Below are positions 34,106 to 43,551 of a DNA stretch of 64,000 nt, piece by piece. The notes beneath the pieces are model-generated. The model saw only the letters and a program-made list of their open reading frames with translations. It was not told the DNA's origin and did no database searches. Origin of the DNA: Piezodorus guildinii. Its lineage: Eukaryota > Arthropoda > Insecta > Hemiptera > Pentatomidae. The translations under genes and the position numbers were made by a program. The stretch spans positions 147,746,439-147,810,438 of the forward strand of contig CM041292.1 in NCBI GenBank assembly GCA_023052935.1. The letters are read 5' to 3'. The first letter of the stretch is position 1. Every line of letters begins with the position of its first letter.

Positions 34106-34349
34106 AGTTATAGAATGAGACTTAACTTATAAATAATATATAGTAATTATTAATAACTTCCTTTTCTATACCTGAGGGTGTCACCCATAAACCTAGAAAG
34201 GACAGACCAACTACCGACAAAGAACACATACCTGTACTTAGGACACAGAACCCAACATCTGGAAGCACTTCCTTTATGGTGCCGCCTTCCTCATCCCCTC
34301 TACAAAATCTTGCTATATATACCTTTTGATCCTCAAAACTCATCACTCT
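34106..34349 (+). repeat. Putative 3' LTR, left half (U3-like)
   Basis: Starts AGTTATAGAATGAGAC after the purine tract, contains TATATATAC at 34314-34321, and is cut at ACTCATCACTCT (34338-34349), about 28 bp downstream of the TATA, where a transcription start might lie. Jockey-2 begins at 34350. The other half lies at 38747-38912. LTR identity is inferred. Confidence 0.5.
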
Positions 34350-34572
34350 TAGACTCGACTCTCTACTCGAGGAGCAGACATCGAAGAGGAAACATCTCTT
34401 ACCTCTTACCTCTTACTCTTTCTTGGTCGGCTTATTAAGATTAGCGCCTTGAAGCTGTCACGGTCCACGCATATCTAGTGGGTTGAACCTTGGCAGCTAC
34501 CCTGTAGGGTTAGGGCAGCGTGGCTCTGATAAGTCGGACCCCCTCACCTTTGTATTTATTCATCGTACCAAG

Positions 34573-35823
34573 ATGAGTAAGAACTCAACCATGAAAACTA
34601 AAGGCGCTTCGACCTCTAGCTCTGGCTCTGGAGCAGGACCATCCGGCACCGCTGCAGCAGTACCAGAGAAAAAAGGAAGAAGAAGCAAGTCCAAAGAAGA
34701 TGGGGATTGGATCACCCCAAAGAAGATCTGCCGAACGAACAACGAGGAAATAAACTTCTCGGTGAGTACCAAAAACCAATTTACCATCCTAAGGGATAGT
34801 GTTAGTGCGAATGGCAGTGCGGATGCCAGGGACACAGTGAACAGTGCCGCGGTTAAAAAGCCCCCGCCTATAGTGATTAGTGGTGTTTCAAGCACTGTTA
34901 ACGCAGTTCAAGAACTACGGGCCGCCGGCTTCGATGACTTTGAAATTAAGAAAATCAGAGACGGTGTAAGGGTCTACCCAGCCACAAGTGAGACCCACAC
35001 AAAAATCCGAGATCTCCTAAAATCTAGAGAGACCCCTCACCACACTTACTCAACAGGAACTGGGCCGAAGACAAAGAAATTTGTCATATATGATCTGGAT
35101 GTGGATCATTGCATCGAAATGGTCACAGAAGAATTACAAAACCGAATAGAAGGGATCCTTGACGTCCGAAGAATGAAAAAGAGCGATAAGGACGGTAAGA
35201 AGACCGACCTGCCCCTCATTCTCGTAACGACCGGTAAGGATGTAAGTCTGAAAGACCTACAAGATCTTCACGCAATCAATAGGGTTCGCTTCAATGTTAA
35301 ACCCTACAGAGGAAGACGCGGCATCGTCCAGTGTTACCGATGCCAGCAATTTGGACACACCAAAAACCACTGTGGAAGAAAGGTGGTTTGTGTACGATGT
35401 GCAGGACCTCACCCCATAAGCGAGTGTCCGAGAGAAGTAGCCCCAGTGAAGTGCGCGAATTGTGGGGAAACTCACGTCGCATCCTACACAGGGTGCAAAG
35501 CCAGGCAAGCCCTACTAGAGAAGATAAAGCGGTTCAAAGAGAGGGCAGGTCAGAAGACAAAGAAGGAAGAAGAAAATAAAACAAAGAGCCGGCCCAACCC
35601 CCCACCCCAAATGACCCAGCCCGCTCAGCCGGAGGCAAGCGGACCAATGGGAGACCAGGCTCAACCCCCACCACGCCCCCGACAGACTGAACGGACTTAC
35701 GCCGAAAGAGCCAGACAGGACACCCCCCCACCCTGGGCGGTATTGATGATGGAGACCTTGAACAAACTGGCTGAAAACACAGATAAGCTAACCGGCTTAT
35801 TCAAATCATTATTACAGCCATGA
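34573..35823 (+). CDS. Jockey-2 ORF1: zinc-knuckle Gag-like protein
   Basis: 416 codons from ATG 34573 (A at -3). The frame is open 30 codons further upstream but without an ATG, so this start is chosen; MSKNSTMKTKG also resembles the second-Met start of Jockey-1 ORF1. Domains: a Ser/Lys-rich N-terminus (about 1-70), a region around 95-235 matching the segment before zinc knuckles in Jockey Gag proteins (GVSSTVNAVQELRAAGFDDF near its start), three CCHC-type knuckles at about 255-310 (CYRCQQFGHTKNHC, CVRCAGPHPISEC, CANCGETHVASYTGC), then a Lys-rich and Pro/Gln-rich C-terminus. It should bind the element RNA. The TGA stop overlaps the ORF2 start as ATGA. Confidence 0.94.
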   Translation: MSKNSTMKTKGASTSSSGSGAGPSGTAAAVPEKKGRRSKSKEDGDWITPKKICRTNNEEINFSVSTKNQFTILRDSVSANGSADARDTVNSAAVKKPPPIVISGVSSTVNAVQELRAAGFDDFEIKKIRDGVRVYPATSETHTKIRDLLKSRETPHHTYSTGTGPKTKKFVIYDLDVDHCIEMVTEELQNRIEGILDVRRMKKSDKDGKKTDLPLILVTTGKDVSLKDLQDLHAINRVRFNVKPYRGRRGIVQCYRCQQFGHTKNHCGRKVVCVRCAGPHPISECPREVAPVKCANCGETHVASYTGCKARQALLEKIKRFKERAGQKTKKEEENKTKSRPNPPPQMTQPAQPEASGPMGDQAQPPPRPRQTERTYAERARQDTPPPWAVLMMETLNKLAENTDKLTGLFKSLLQP

Positions 35824-38453
35824 ACAGACCACTGACTGTACTAAACTTTAATACGGACGGACTAATGCCCAAAATTACGGAGGTTTATGCCTTGATAGCA
35901 CGGACTCAGCCCACTGTAGTAGTCCTCACTGACACCAGAGTGAGCCCCCAGCGCATACGCCTGCCAGGCTACGATCTGACAGGAGATCAACCAATAGGAA
36001 AAGTAGGAGGGGTCTTGATAGCCATTCGTCAGGGAACCAGATGGAGGGAACACCCCCCACCAGTGGCTATCAGGGACCCCAAGATTCACCACAAAACTGT
36101 GCAGGTTCTCCTGGATAAACCAACTATCATCACTGGTTTATACAGGAGACCCTGTACCTCACCAGAAGACTTCTCCCAGCTACTGAACGAGTGTGCCAAG
36201 AAATCAAACCATTGGGTTATCGGAGACCTCAACGCTCGGCACACCGTTTGGAATAACAAATCAAATAATAAAGCTGGGAAAATCATACTGAAAACACCGG
36301 TTACAGTAGTGCACCCACCCACCCATACTTTGAGACACAAAGCTGACAGGACGAAGAAATCCACAGTTGATCTCCTGCTCACGAGGCAACCACACCGCTT
36401 TCTGGACTGCGTAGCGCTGGAGGACGAAATCTCTGATCATAGGCCTGTGCTTTACTTGGTAGACGGCGAAGCACCACCCCCGCCCCCATCGAAATACAAG
36501 TATACTGACGCAGACTGGGAGACCTATAAAGCACAGGTCTATCACAAACTGCCAACAGTCTCCCCTCTGAGGACAAAGAAGGAAATAGACGATTATCTGA
36601 TTTCCTTTACAGAGATCATTAAAAGTGCCGCCGACGCTGCTATCCCGAAGTTCACACCACTTCCGCCAGCTCTGCGTCCTCCGCCAGATCATATTCTGAA
36701 ACTTATTGCCCTGCGCAATAAGTGGAAGAATAAATGGTACAGGACCAGGGATCATGAGGTGAAGACGGTGGTAAATTCACTTACCACTCAGATCCGAAAC
36801 CTCATGAAACAATGGCGGACTGCACAGTGGCATGAGAAACTACGGGCTACACACGGCGACCACAAAAAATTCTGGAAGCTAATAAAATCAAGCACCAGGA
36901 AACGAAGCTCTACAGTCCTTCATGACGGAGACAGACTGTTGACAGATGAAGAACAGGCCAAGAAGTTTGCGGACTACTACAGCGGAAAAATAACACAACG
37001 CACAGGGGCCCCCGCAGAACTCCCTACTGAAGAAATCGGAAACAACTACATGTATGTATCCCCGAAACAGCTGAAAGCAATTCTCCGTCGTTCGAGGGGG
37101 AATAAAGCCCCAGGCCACGACGGGATACAGACTGTATTGTTGAAGATGCTCCCGAGAAAGGGGATAGCTCACCTGACTAACCTCTACAACTCCTGTCTCA
37201 GGCTGAGATACTTCCCTGAGGCATGGAAAAGAGCTATCCTCTTCCCGCTATTGAAACCCGCGAAGAATGGATCCCAGCCAGCTGACTATAGGCCAATCAG
37301 CTTGCTTCCGCACCTGGGCAAGATTTTTGAGAAAATTATTCTTAATTATCTCAAGACTTATTGCTCAGAGGTAGCCCTAATCCCACCGGAACAGACTGGC
37401 TTTCAGGCCGGACTCTGCCCGGATCACCACCTGGCGAAGCTACAAGCGGAAGTAAGCCGAAACACAAACAAAAACGACGCCACCGCAATGATCTCAATAG
37501 ACTGTACGGAAGCGTTTGACTCAGTGTCCCATAGTCTACTATGTAAGACACTGATAGACAACGAATTTCCAGAGCAGCTCTACACCACCTTGCGGTCCTT
37601 TCTACAGGGGCGTAAAATAGAAGTGCTGGTTGGCAGAACCTTCTCCAAGGAGATCGATCTCACCTGCGGAGTCCCCCAAGGATCCGTACTATCACCAGTG
37701 CTATTTTCAATATACACGGCAGAAACTGTTGGAGCAAAATACACAAAAGCCACTGTAGCGGCCTATGCCGATGACATAGCGATCTACAGTAGCTCGATGA
37801 ACGCAAAGACAGCTCTACAACAGGCGGAGTTTGCTTGTAATGAGATAACTACAAAGCTGGAAAGACTAAATATTACAGTTAATCCCAAGAAGACCGACTG
37901 TATTATCTTTTCTTTCCAAAAGAACAAGCGCCCTCTACCGAAGACCTACAAGGTAGCAGGAGTCGAAAATCAGCCAGCCAATAGGATAGTGTACCTGGGC
38001 ATCACCCTCGACAGGCACTTAACACTAGCGAATCACTGCCTAAAGAAGATTAAATCGGTTAGGACCAAGTCCTATCGATTGAATCACCTACTGATGTCTC
38101 CAAACCTATCGCTTCGCCTGAAAATATTAATTTACAAAGCCGTTCTCAGACCAGCCCTCCTCTACGGAGCACCGTTGCTAAACAACGTTACAACACCGAC
38201 GGCAAAGAGGCTCCAGCAGTTTCAAAACGGAGTATTGCGACGAATGGTAAGGCATACTTCACTACAGAGGACAAAGACAGACCAGCTATATGAAATCCTA
38301 GACCTCCCGACAGTGACGGAGTTCATCTCCCGCAGGCATATCAAATTCTTTGATAGCCTCCGGTACTGCACGAACCCACTGTTTAACACACTGACTCCAA
38401 CAGGACGGCCACAGCGCTGGCAGGACCACGTACAAACCCTCACACTGGACTGA
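35820..38453 (+). CDS. Jockey-2 ORF2: endonuclease / reverse transcriptase
   Basis: 877 codons, uninterrupted. Endonuclease, residues 1-215: LNFNTDGL near 8-15; VLTDTRVS near 35-42, where the usual metal-binding Glu of (T/S)ETR is Asp; GLYRRP near 106; GDLNARHTVWN near 135; SDHRPVLY with the catalytic His near 207. Reverse transcriptase, about 410-690: KAPGHDGI, DYRPISLLPHLGKIFEK, QTGFQAGLC, ISIDCTEAFDSV, GVPQGSVLSP and YADD near 649-652, followed by a helical C-terminal region ending QDHVQTLTLD. The product should nick host DNA and prime reverse transcription from the nick. The ATG lies inside the ORF1 stop (ATGA), so translation probably uses termination-reinitiation. It is a good candidate for an autonomous element if Asp38 is tolerated. 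Confidence 0.96.
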   Translation: MNRPLTVLNFNTDGLMPKITEVYALIARTQPTVVVLTDTRVSPQRIRLPGYDLTGDQPIGKVGGVLIAIRQGTRWREHPPPVAIRDPKIHHKTVQVLLDKPTIITGLYRRPCTSPEDFSQLLNECAKKSNHWVIGDLNARHTVWNNKSNNKAGKIILKTPVTVVHPPTHTLRHKADRTKKSTVDLLLTRQPHRFLDCVALEDEISDHRPVLYLVDGEAPPPPPSKYKYTDADWETYKAQVYHKLPTVSPLRTKKEIDDYLISFTEIIKSAADAAIPKFTPLPPALRPPPDHILKLIALRNKWKNKWYRTRDHEVKTVVNSLTTQIRNLMKQWRTAQWHEKLRATHGDHKKFWKLIKSSTRKRSSTVLHDGDRLLTDEEQAKKFADYYSGKITQRTGAPAELPTEEIGNNYMYVSPKQLKAILRRSRGNKAPGHDGIQTVLLKMLPRKGIAHLTNLYNSCLRLRYFPEAWKRAILFPLLKPAKNGSQPADYRPISLLPHLGKIFEKIILNYLKTYCSEVALIPPEQTGFQAGLCPDHHLAKLQAEVSRNTNKNDATAMISIDCTEAFDSVSHSLLCKTLIDNEFPEQLYTTLRSFLQGRKIEVLVGRTFSKEIDLTCGVPQGSVLSPVLFSIYTAETVGAKYTKATVAAYADDIAIYSSSMNAKTALQQAEFACNEITTKLERLNITVNPKKTDCIIFSFQKNKRPLPKTYKVAGVENQPANRIVYLGITLDRHLTLANHCLKKIKSVRTKSYRLNHLLMSPNLSLRLKILIYKAVLRPALLYGAPLLNNVTTPTAKRLQQFQNGVLRRMVRHTSLQRTKTDQLYEILDLPTVTEFISRRHIKFFDSLRYCTNPLFNTLTPTGRPQRWQDHVQTLTLD

Positions 38454-38649
38454 GTAAACACAACTTACTTTCACTGACTCAACTAGACTAGTGAGCCCCA
38501 TCACTAGAACAGACTCCTAATATTTCCCTACTCCGAAAATCTTCCTATCCTCAGACCCCTCTTAGAATGCATGTGATGCAGTAAAAGAGGATCCTTGATT
38601 CCTTCCCTTATCCTTCCTAGATTTCAACCCCAAATCCCATGGGGCTTAG

Positions 38650-38735
<86 letters not shown>
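38650..38735 (+). repeat. Jockey-2 poly(A) tail
   Basis: 86 consecutive A. No canonical AATAAA within the preceding 40 bases (CCCATGGGGCTTAG). The Lys-repeat frame at 38595-38843 is an artefact of this run. Confidence 0.95.
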
Positions 38736-38738
<3 letters not shown>

Positions 38739-38746
38739 ATCACTCT

Positions 38747-38912
38747 AGTTGTAACATTTACTTGTGTCACACTCAATAAAGGAGACCTCGGAATGTACAC
38801 TTGTAGTCACCCTAACTCCTCAGCACAGTTTATTGTATTCTGAATATATATTGTATTCTGATAATAAAAGCAGTATTTTAATATCTTCACTGTGTGTGAT
38901 TCATTAACTAAC
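38747..38912 (+). repeat. Putative 3' LTR, right half (R-U5-like)
   Basis: Continues from the Jockey-2 insertion site: AGTTGTAACATTTACTTGTG, an AATAAA at 38775-38780, then T-rich sequence to GTGTGTGATTCATTAAC, where Rep-A resumes. The two halves together are about 410 bp, a normal LTR length. The exact right end and its target-site duplication are unresolved (ACAAC on the left of the composite versus CTAAC on the right). Confidence 0.4.
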
Positions 38913-40359
38913 GAAAACGATAAGTGTATAAAACTGTAGTTACAGAAATTTTTTCAGCACATTTAACTTATCATAAAAGCCACTTTATACTATGCAGTTT
39001 GTACATTTTTACGATTTTCTCAAAAAAAAAAGCACTAACGACTTACATTAAACTCACTACATCGAGCTACAATTCAATGGGTATGATATAGGTTTTATCC
39101 TGATTGATATTGTCTGAAAGGGATTACTTAAATGCCTATATTTTAAAGTTTCTCCCTCCAAAGTATCTTTAATTTTGTAGATTAAAAAAAAATTAAGCAC
39201 ATCCTCTTGTTAGCATTGATAAATAACGTCTAGATTCAAATTTTGAGTGATTTTGATAAACAACTGAAGGAGAAAAATATAAAAATATTTTGTAATGCAT
39301 ATTTCTGGATGTGAACCTAGATGTATAATATACCGTTCGAAAGCAAAAGATTTTTTTTTTAAATATTAACCAATACATTAAGTTGTAAAAGGTAATCGAG
39401 AGTAACGAGAAGAATATGAAAAAAAAAAATAGTGATTCTTGTAGAGATTATAATAGCTTAACAAAACTCAATATAATTATTTAATCTTCTTCATGTCTAA
39501 CATTATATTGTTCTTATTTGTAAGTAAATTGATTTTAATAACGGACGTAAGTTGAAGTCTTATGTTGCGTGCACCACTTTTTTGGTATATTATTTTCAAT
39601 AGTGAACCTTTGTCATCGAAAAAAAGAAATATATTATCTATATATTTAAGTAAAAAGGATTTTCTACATCAAGACGCTGCTGTTAACAAGGAAAAATAAT
39701 TTAATCTTCCAGGGTCTATCTTAGAAGATATGTGATTCCATGATAAATAATTTATTATTGTTGATGGAGAAAAAAATGTAAGTTGCTCTGGAATCATGAA
39801 TTTTATTTGAATTATATCAACGAAAACCGAAAAGAAAGAAAAGGAAACAATAAAGATGTATAATATAAATGCTTTCGGTTTATTGTTTTCTATAATGAAC
39901 CTTTGTAGCGACAAAAACAAAAACAAAAAAATAAATAAAATAAAAAATAAAAGAATAATAGCCTCAAAATTTGAGGACATACGTTCCAATTACGTAGAAA
40001 CCTATTAACGACTAAAAATATTAGTTTGTCCAATGTCCGAATAATTGAAATAAATAAATAAAATTAATAACAAATAGTCAATTAATACGTTCTATTCAAT
40101 AGAGGAATAAACTTCTAACAATACGCAAAAAGAATCATAGAAATTGTTTTAAAAAGACAGAGATATAGCGTCTTGAAATTAGCAGTAATGATAGACCATT
40201 TTCCTATGAACTATTTATTGATTTTCATATTAGTTGATTCCCTTCAAACAGCTAAAGACACAGTTATGTACCCTAATATAGTTATTCGGAAATAACAAAT
40301 TACTACGTGATAATTTGTAGCGTTTTTATTTATTTATTTATTATTACTTGTTTCTTTTT

Positions 40360-40795
40360 TGGGTTATGCATTCCAAGAGGAGACCACACTGAAAGGAAAA
40401 TGTTTTCGATGAGAGGCGATTATTAAGCCAAGCCTAGGTCCATGCATGGGGTGGAAGTGTGTTTTAATGTTTGTTGCTGAGGGTGCCTGGATGGCTTCCA
40501 GCTGGCTTCCATGATTTATCTGGACGTCCAAAAACAGGGGGGTTTGCTTCCCCTTCTTACTTCATGTCCGTTCAGCAACACCAGAAACAAGATATATCAT
40601 ACATTCACACCGCACTCTTCCGATGTTTCTTATGGTATCTTGTCATATATGGTATATGATGATGGCACCCTCCTATTTCCTTCACATGATAGTTTATGTC
40701 TTTATGAAGGAAGGGATTTTAACAGAATGAGTTAATGTATTGGTTTGTAAGCATTTTATGGCTCTTATAACAAAAACAAACAAACAAACACCTAA
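40360..40795 (+). repeat. Possible SINE-like insertion with (CAAA)n tail
   Basis: A block of more balanced composition (GGTCCATGCATGGGG, CTGGACGTCCAAAAACAGGG, ATGATGGCACCCTCC) inside the Rep-B block, ending ATGGCTCTTATAACAAAAACAAACAAACAAAC. The tail is like that of SINE2. No clear A/B boxes, so the class is uncertain. Confidence 0.4.
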
Positions 40796-41003
40796 TTACA
40801 GTTAACAACTTTAATTCACTTTAGTCTCATTAAATCTTTAAACTGTATTTTACTGTCCCTATGGGTTTATTATTTTTAAATAATGAACCTTAGTTATCGA
40901 AACACCCCCCCAAAAAAAAAAAAAAAATCCTCCTCCCTTGAAATTTGACGGCTCACGTTTCAAAGTTCCAAGATACGCAGAATCTGAATAACGAATATCA
41001 AGA

Positions 41004-41296
41004 GGGATCACTTGTTGCTGGATGGTTAGCATAACAGCCTCCCATGCTAAAGGTCACGGGTTCAAACCCGCAGGTGGTCCTAGGATTTTTTAATGGGAGT
41101 AAAAAATCCGTAGTTATGCCGTCCTTCGGAGGGGACGTTAAAAGGTGGTCCCGAGCCTGTGCGATGTCAGGTACTCGTTAAAGATCCCTATCCTAATAAA
41201 ACCTGGATAGGCAAAATTTAGGACTCCCACTGTAGCATCGTCCGATTAGCCATAGTAGCATAAAGTGACGTTAAATAAATAAACAAACAAACAACA
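41004..41296 (+). mobile_element. SINE2, tRNA-derived, with 14-bp target-site duplication
   Basis: Best copy of the family. A box TAGCATAACAG at 41027-41037, B box GGTTCAAACCC at 41059-41069; the body has CTAGGATTTTTTAATGGGAG, GCCGTCCTTCGGAGGGGACG, AGGTGGTCCCGAGCC and GGACTCCCACTGTAGCATCG, ending GACGTTAAATAAATAAACAA plus (CAAA)n. The direct repeat AACGAATATCAAGA flanks it at 40990-41003 and 41297-41310. Pol III transcription from the internal promoter and LINE-driven movement are inferred from the family type. Confidence 0.92.
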
Positions 41297-41686
41297 AACG
41301 AATATCAAGAAAATCCTTTTGTCCGCTGTCCTCGGCATTTCTACGAAACTACTGGACCAATTTTTTTGGAATTCTCCACAAAAAAACTAATACAACGATG
41401 ATAATAACAACTAGACGTTGATATCAGCTAGTTTATTTTTCAAATGGCGGCCGATAAAAAGTGATTTATCTCAATAAATCAGCTATTTTTAAAGGCAGAG
41501 AAAAATATTTATTAGTGTTTTTTAACCAAAGAAAAAAAAAAATTGAAAAAGGAAAATAATAATATTGAAATTTTACTCATAAATACTACGTTATTTTCTA
41601 AGATAGAGAAACAATTTACTAGTTTTTTTAAACCAAGATAACGCAAATGATTATATATAAAAAGGGAAAAAAGAAAAGAAAAAAAA

Positions 41687-41992
41687 TTGAAATTCTACCC
41701 ATCAATACGTCTATAACTCAGTTATTTTTAGTGATGGAATAAAATATGTGCAGACTTTTAGAATCAGAAAAGATCTATAAATATTATAAATTAAAAAATA
41801 AAAATATATCACCTGTATATTTAAGTAACATATTATAATATTGAAATTCTACCCATCAATACGTCTATAACTCAGTTATTTTTAGTGATGGAATAAAATA
41901 TGTGCAGACTTTTAGAATCAGAAAAGATCTATAAATATATAAATTAAAAAATAAAAATATATCACCTGTATATTTAAGTAACATATTATAAT
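41687..41992 (+). repeat. Tandem duplication, 154-bp unit, two copies
   Basis: 41687-41840 and 41841-41992 are nearly identical: both start TTGAAATTCTACCCATCAAT and include GTGCAGACTTTTAGAATCAG. The second lacks a couple of bases in the AAATATTATAAAT part. Near identity implies a recent event inside an otherwise decayed block, or an assembly artefact. Confidence 0.93.
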
Positions 41993-42465
41993 ATGTAAAT
42001 TCTATTTTTATTATTTGAATGAAAATTATAAGAAAAGAAAAGGAAACAGTAACGCAGTCTAGTATAAATGATTTGGTTCACTATTTTTAATAATGAACCT
42101 TTGTAATCTACCAAAAAAAGAATTCCCTGCCCTTAAAATTTGAGAGCTAACGTTGAGAGGAAGATGGGTAGAATCCGAATAATAAAAAAAGATCCGTTTG
42201 TTCGCCGTCCGCGGCATATCTCCGAAACGACGGGACCAATGTTTTTGTGATTCGCAACAAAAATACTAGATAATGCAACGATGATCTTAACATCTATACG
42301 TTGATATAAGCTGGTTGTTTATAAAATGACGGCCGATTAAATGTGATTTAATCCATCAACAGTTATTTTTGACGATATAGAAAAATATGTATAGAGTTTT
42401 AGAATCACTAGCACGAACAAAAAAATAATAAAAAAAGATAAAAAAATGTTGATTTATATATTCCT

Positions 42466-42748
42466 GGGGGAGCCCGTGGCTGAGTGGCTAGCGCGCTAGT
42501 CTCTCATGCTACAGGTTCTGAGTTCGAATCCCAGTCCCGGCGGGGCTTTTATAAGGATGTAAAAAAATGGGGATTCACTCACAGCCTCTCTCCTGGGTAT
42601 GTGAGACGTGTCAGCCAAAGGGTGGCCACTCACAAAATTAGTCGTAGGGAGGTGATGACCCTACACTAAAAATTGCATCGTGAAACGTCGAGTTTACACC
42701 ACGAGGCCCAGGGCCTACACGGCCTGTCGCGCCACTGGAAGATATATA
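42466..42748 (+). mobile_element. SINE1 copy with 11-bp target-site duplication
   Basis: Full head GGGGAGCCCGTGGCTGAGTG, A box TGGCTGAGTGG at 42477-42487, B-box core GTTCGAATC at 42522-42530, body as in the other two copies, ending GTCGCGCCACTGGAAGATA. TATATATTCCT flanks it at 42455-42465 and 42749-42759. Confidence 0.9.
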
Positions 42749-42860
42749 TATATATTCCTACAAAATGAAAAAAAAAATTCATTAAAATTGATTTAGAACT
42801 AGCAGATACAGCGTTTTGAAATTAGTAGCGGTGATTTCAATGTTTTTAAATTAACGGTTT

Positions 42861-43551
42861 TAAATGTTTTTAAATCAAAGAGTACAATAGATATTGATCG
42901 TCGCTCATATTATGCGACTATATTTTTATTGAAATATAACGAGTACAATTCACTTTGAGAGTTTCACCTATGTATTTTAAATATATGTCTAAAAATATAT
43001 TTAGTTGAGAAACTTGAGGAATGTGGTAAGTCGGTAATTCTTGGGCGGGAATGATGGAAGTGACTCGCTGAGAAGAAATGCTTGGGTTGATGGAAGCTTG
43101 TGAGAGATTGTGATATGTTGGAATCAATCTAAGCCCCTCATCCTTTTCACGTCCTCTACCATAGCGTTTGGAAACTCCCAACAGCTATCCCCTGGGTTGA
43201 TTGGAATTCCTCATCTTCCAGTTTGTAGAATTCAACTCTATCAGACCTACAACTGAATCGCCTGAGCGAATGTATATATTGAATATCAATAACCAGCTTT
43301 GACCTCTATTATTAATTTACCTCCACATTTATTAAGTAGTAAACATTCATAAATGTTTATATATTTTCTAAATAATTTTACAGTACAAAATGAGAAAAAT
43401 AAATGTACTTTTCCAGAAGTGATATTTAAATTTAAGTCTTTATAATATTAAGGCTGCCGGTTACGTTTTATCAACAAATATTTACTGTAAAACTTAATTA
43501 TATATCGCTTTATTGACATATGATTAGATATACAAGAATACAGTTAAATGA
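42861..43551. other. Unassigned; weak open frame on the minus strand
   Basis: A minus-strand frame at 42918-43181 (87 codons, starting MGVSKRYGRGREKDEG) has less biased composition than most chance frames here. It has no recognised domain, no neighbours and no paralogue in the window, so it is not called as a gene. Confidence 0.3.

Larger units (their letters stand above)
34350..38746 (+). mobile_element. Jockey-2, full-length non-LTR retrotransposon
   Basis: The element proper is 34350-38734. The 12-bp target site ACTCATCACTCT occurs at 34338-34349 and again at 38735-38746 right after the poly(A). In order: a 5' UTR of 223 bp (TAGACTCGACTCTCTACTCG start), ORF1, ORF2, a 3' UTR of about 196 bp, and 86 A (38650-38735, the last A shared with the target site). 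Its coding part is clearly richer in G+C than the surroundings. Intact ORFs, a long pure A-tail and an exact duplication argue for a recent insertion. A 5'-truncated relative is at 22310-22860. Confidence 0.95.
32608..39590 (+). repeat. Rep-A copy 7, split by the LTR/Jockey-2 composite
   Basis: The left part (32608-32683) ends in GTGTCTGTGGTTAATCTACAAC; the right part resumes at about 38912 with AACGAAAACGATAAGTG and continues with GTTACAGAAATTTTTTCAGC, AGCCACTTTATACTATGCA, GCTAACGACTT-like and GTTGAAGTCTTATGTTGCGTGCACCA to about 39580. In other copies the junction reads GGTAAGTCTAGCACGAAAAC, so the roughly 6.2 kb between the halves is a later insertion. The left terminus is eroded. Confidence 0.7.
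39578..42860 (+). repeat. Rep-B compound repeat block
   Basis: Several blocks recur at irregular spacing. TTATT.TTTTAATAATGAACCTTTGT.ATCGA-like starts are at about 39585, 39890, 40868 and 42085; a TTTGTCCGC(T/C)GTCC.CGGCAT..CGAAAC(T/G)AC.GGACCAAT block is at 41325 and 42195; a CAG(T)TATTTTTA.TGATGGA-like block recurs at 41478, 41590, 41715, 41868 and 42360; a TAGCG.TTTGAAATTAG block is at 40165 and 42810. SINE2, SINE1 and a 154-bp tandem duplication sit within it. No coding potential. Confidence 0.6.

Noticed and set aside
35257..37551. Minus-strand frames of 60-164 codons across Jockey-2
   Set aside because: Antisense shadows of ORF1/ORF2; no independent motifs.
38595..38843. 82-codon frame with a long Lys run
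   Set aside because: Translation of the Jockey-2 poly(A) tail.
41687..41992. CRISPR-like or satellite array
   Set aside because: Only two units of 154 bp without spacers; a simple tandem duplication.
42466..42560. tRNA gene suggested by perfect A and B boxes
   Set aside because: The same head continues into a shared 200-bp body in three places and is flanked by target-site duplications here; it is a SINE.
42918..43181. 87-codon minus-strand frame with fairly normal composition
   Set aside because: No recognised homology, flanking signals or paralogue; insufficient support for a gene.
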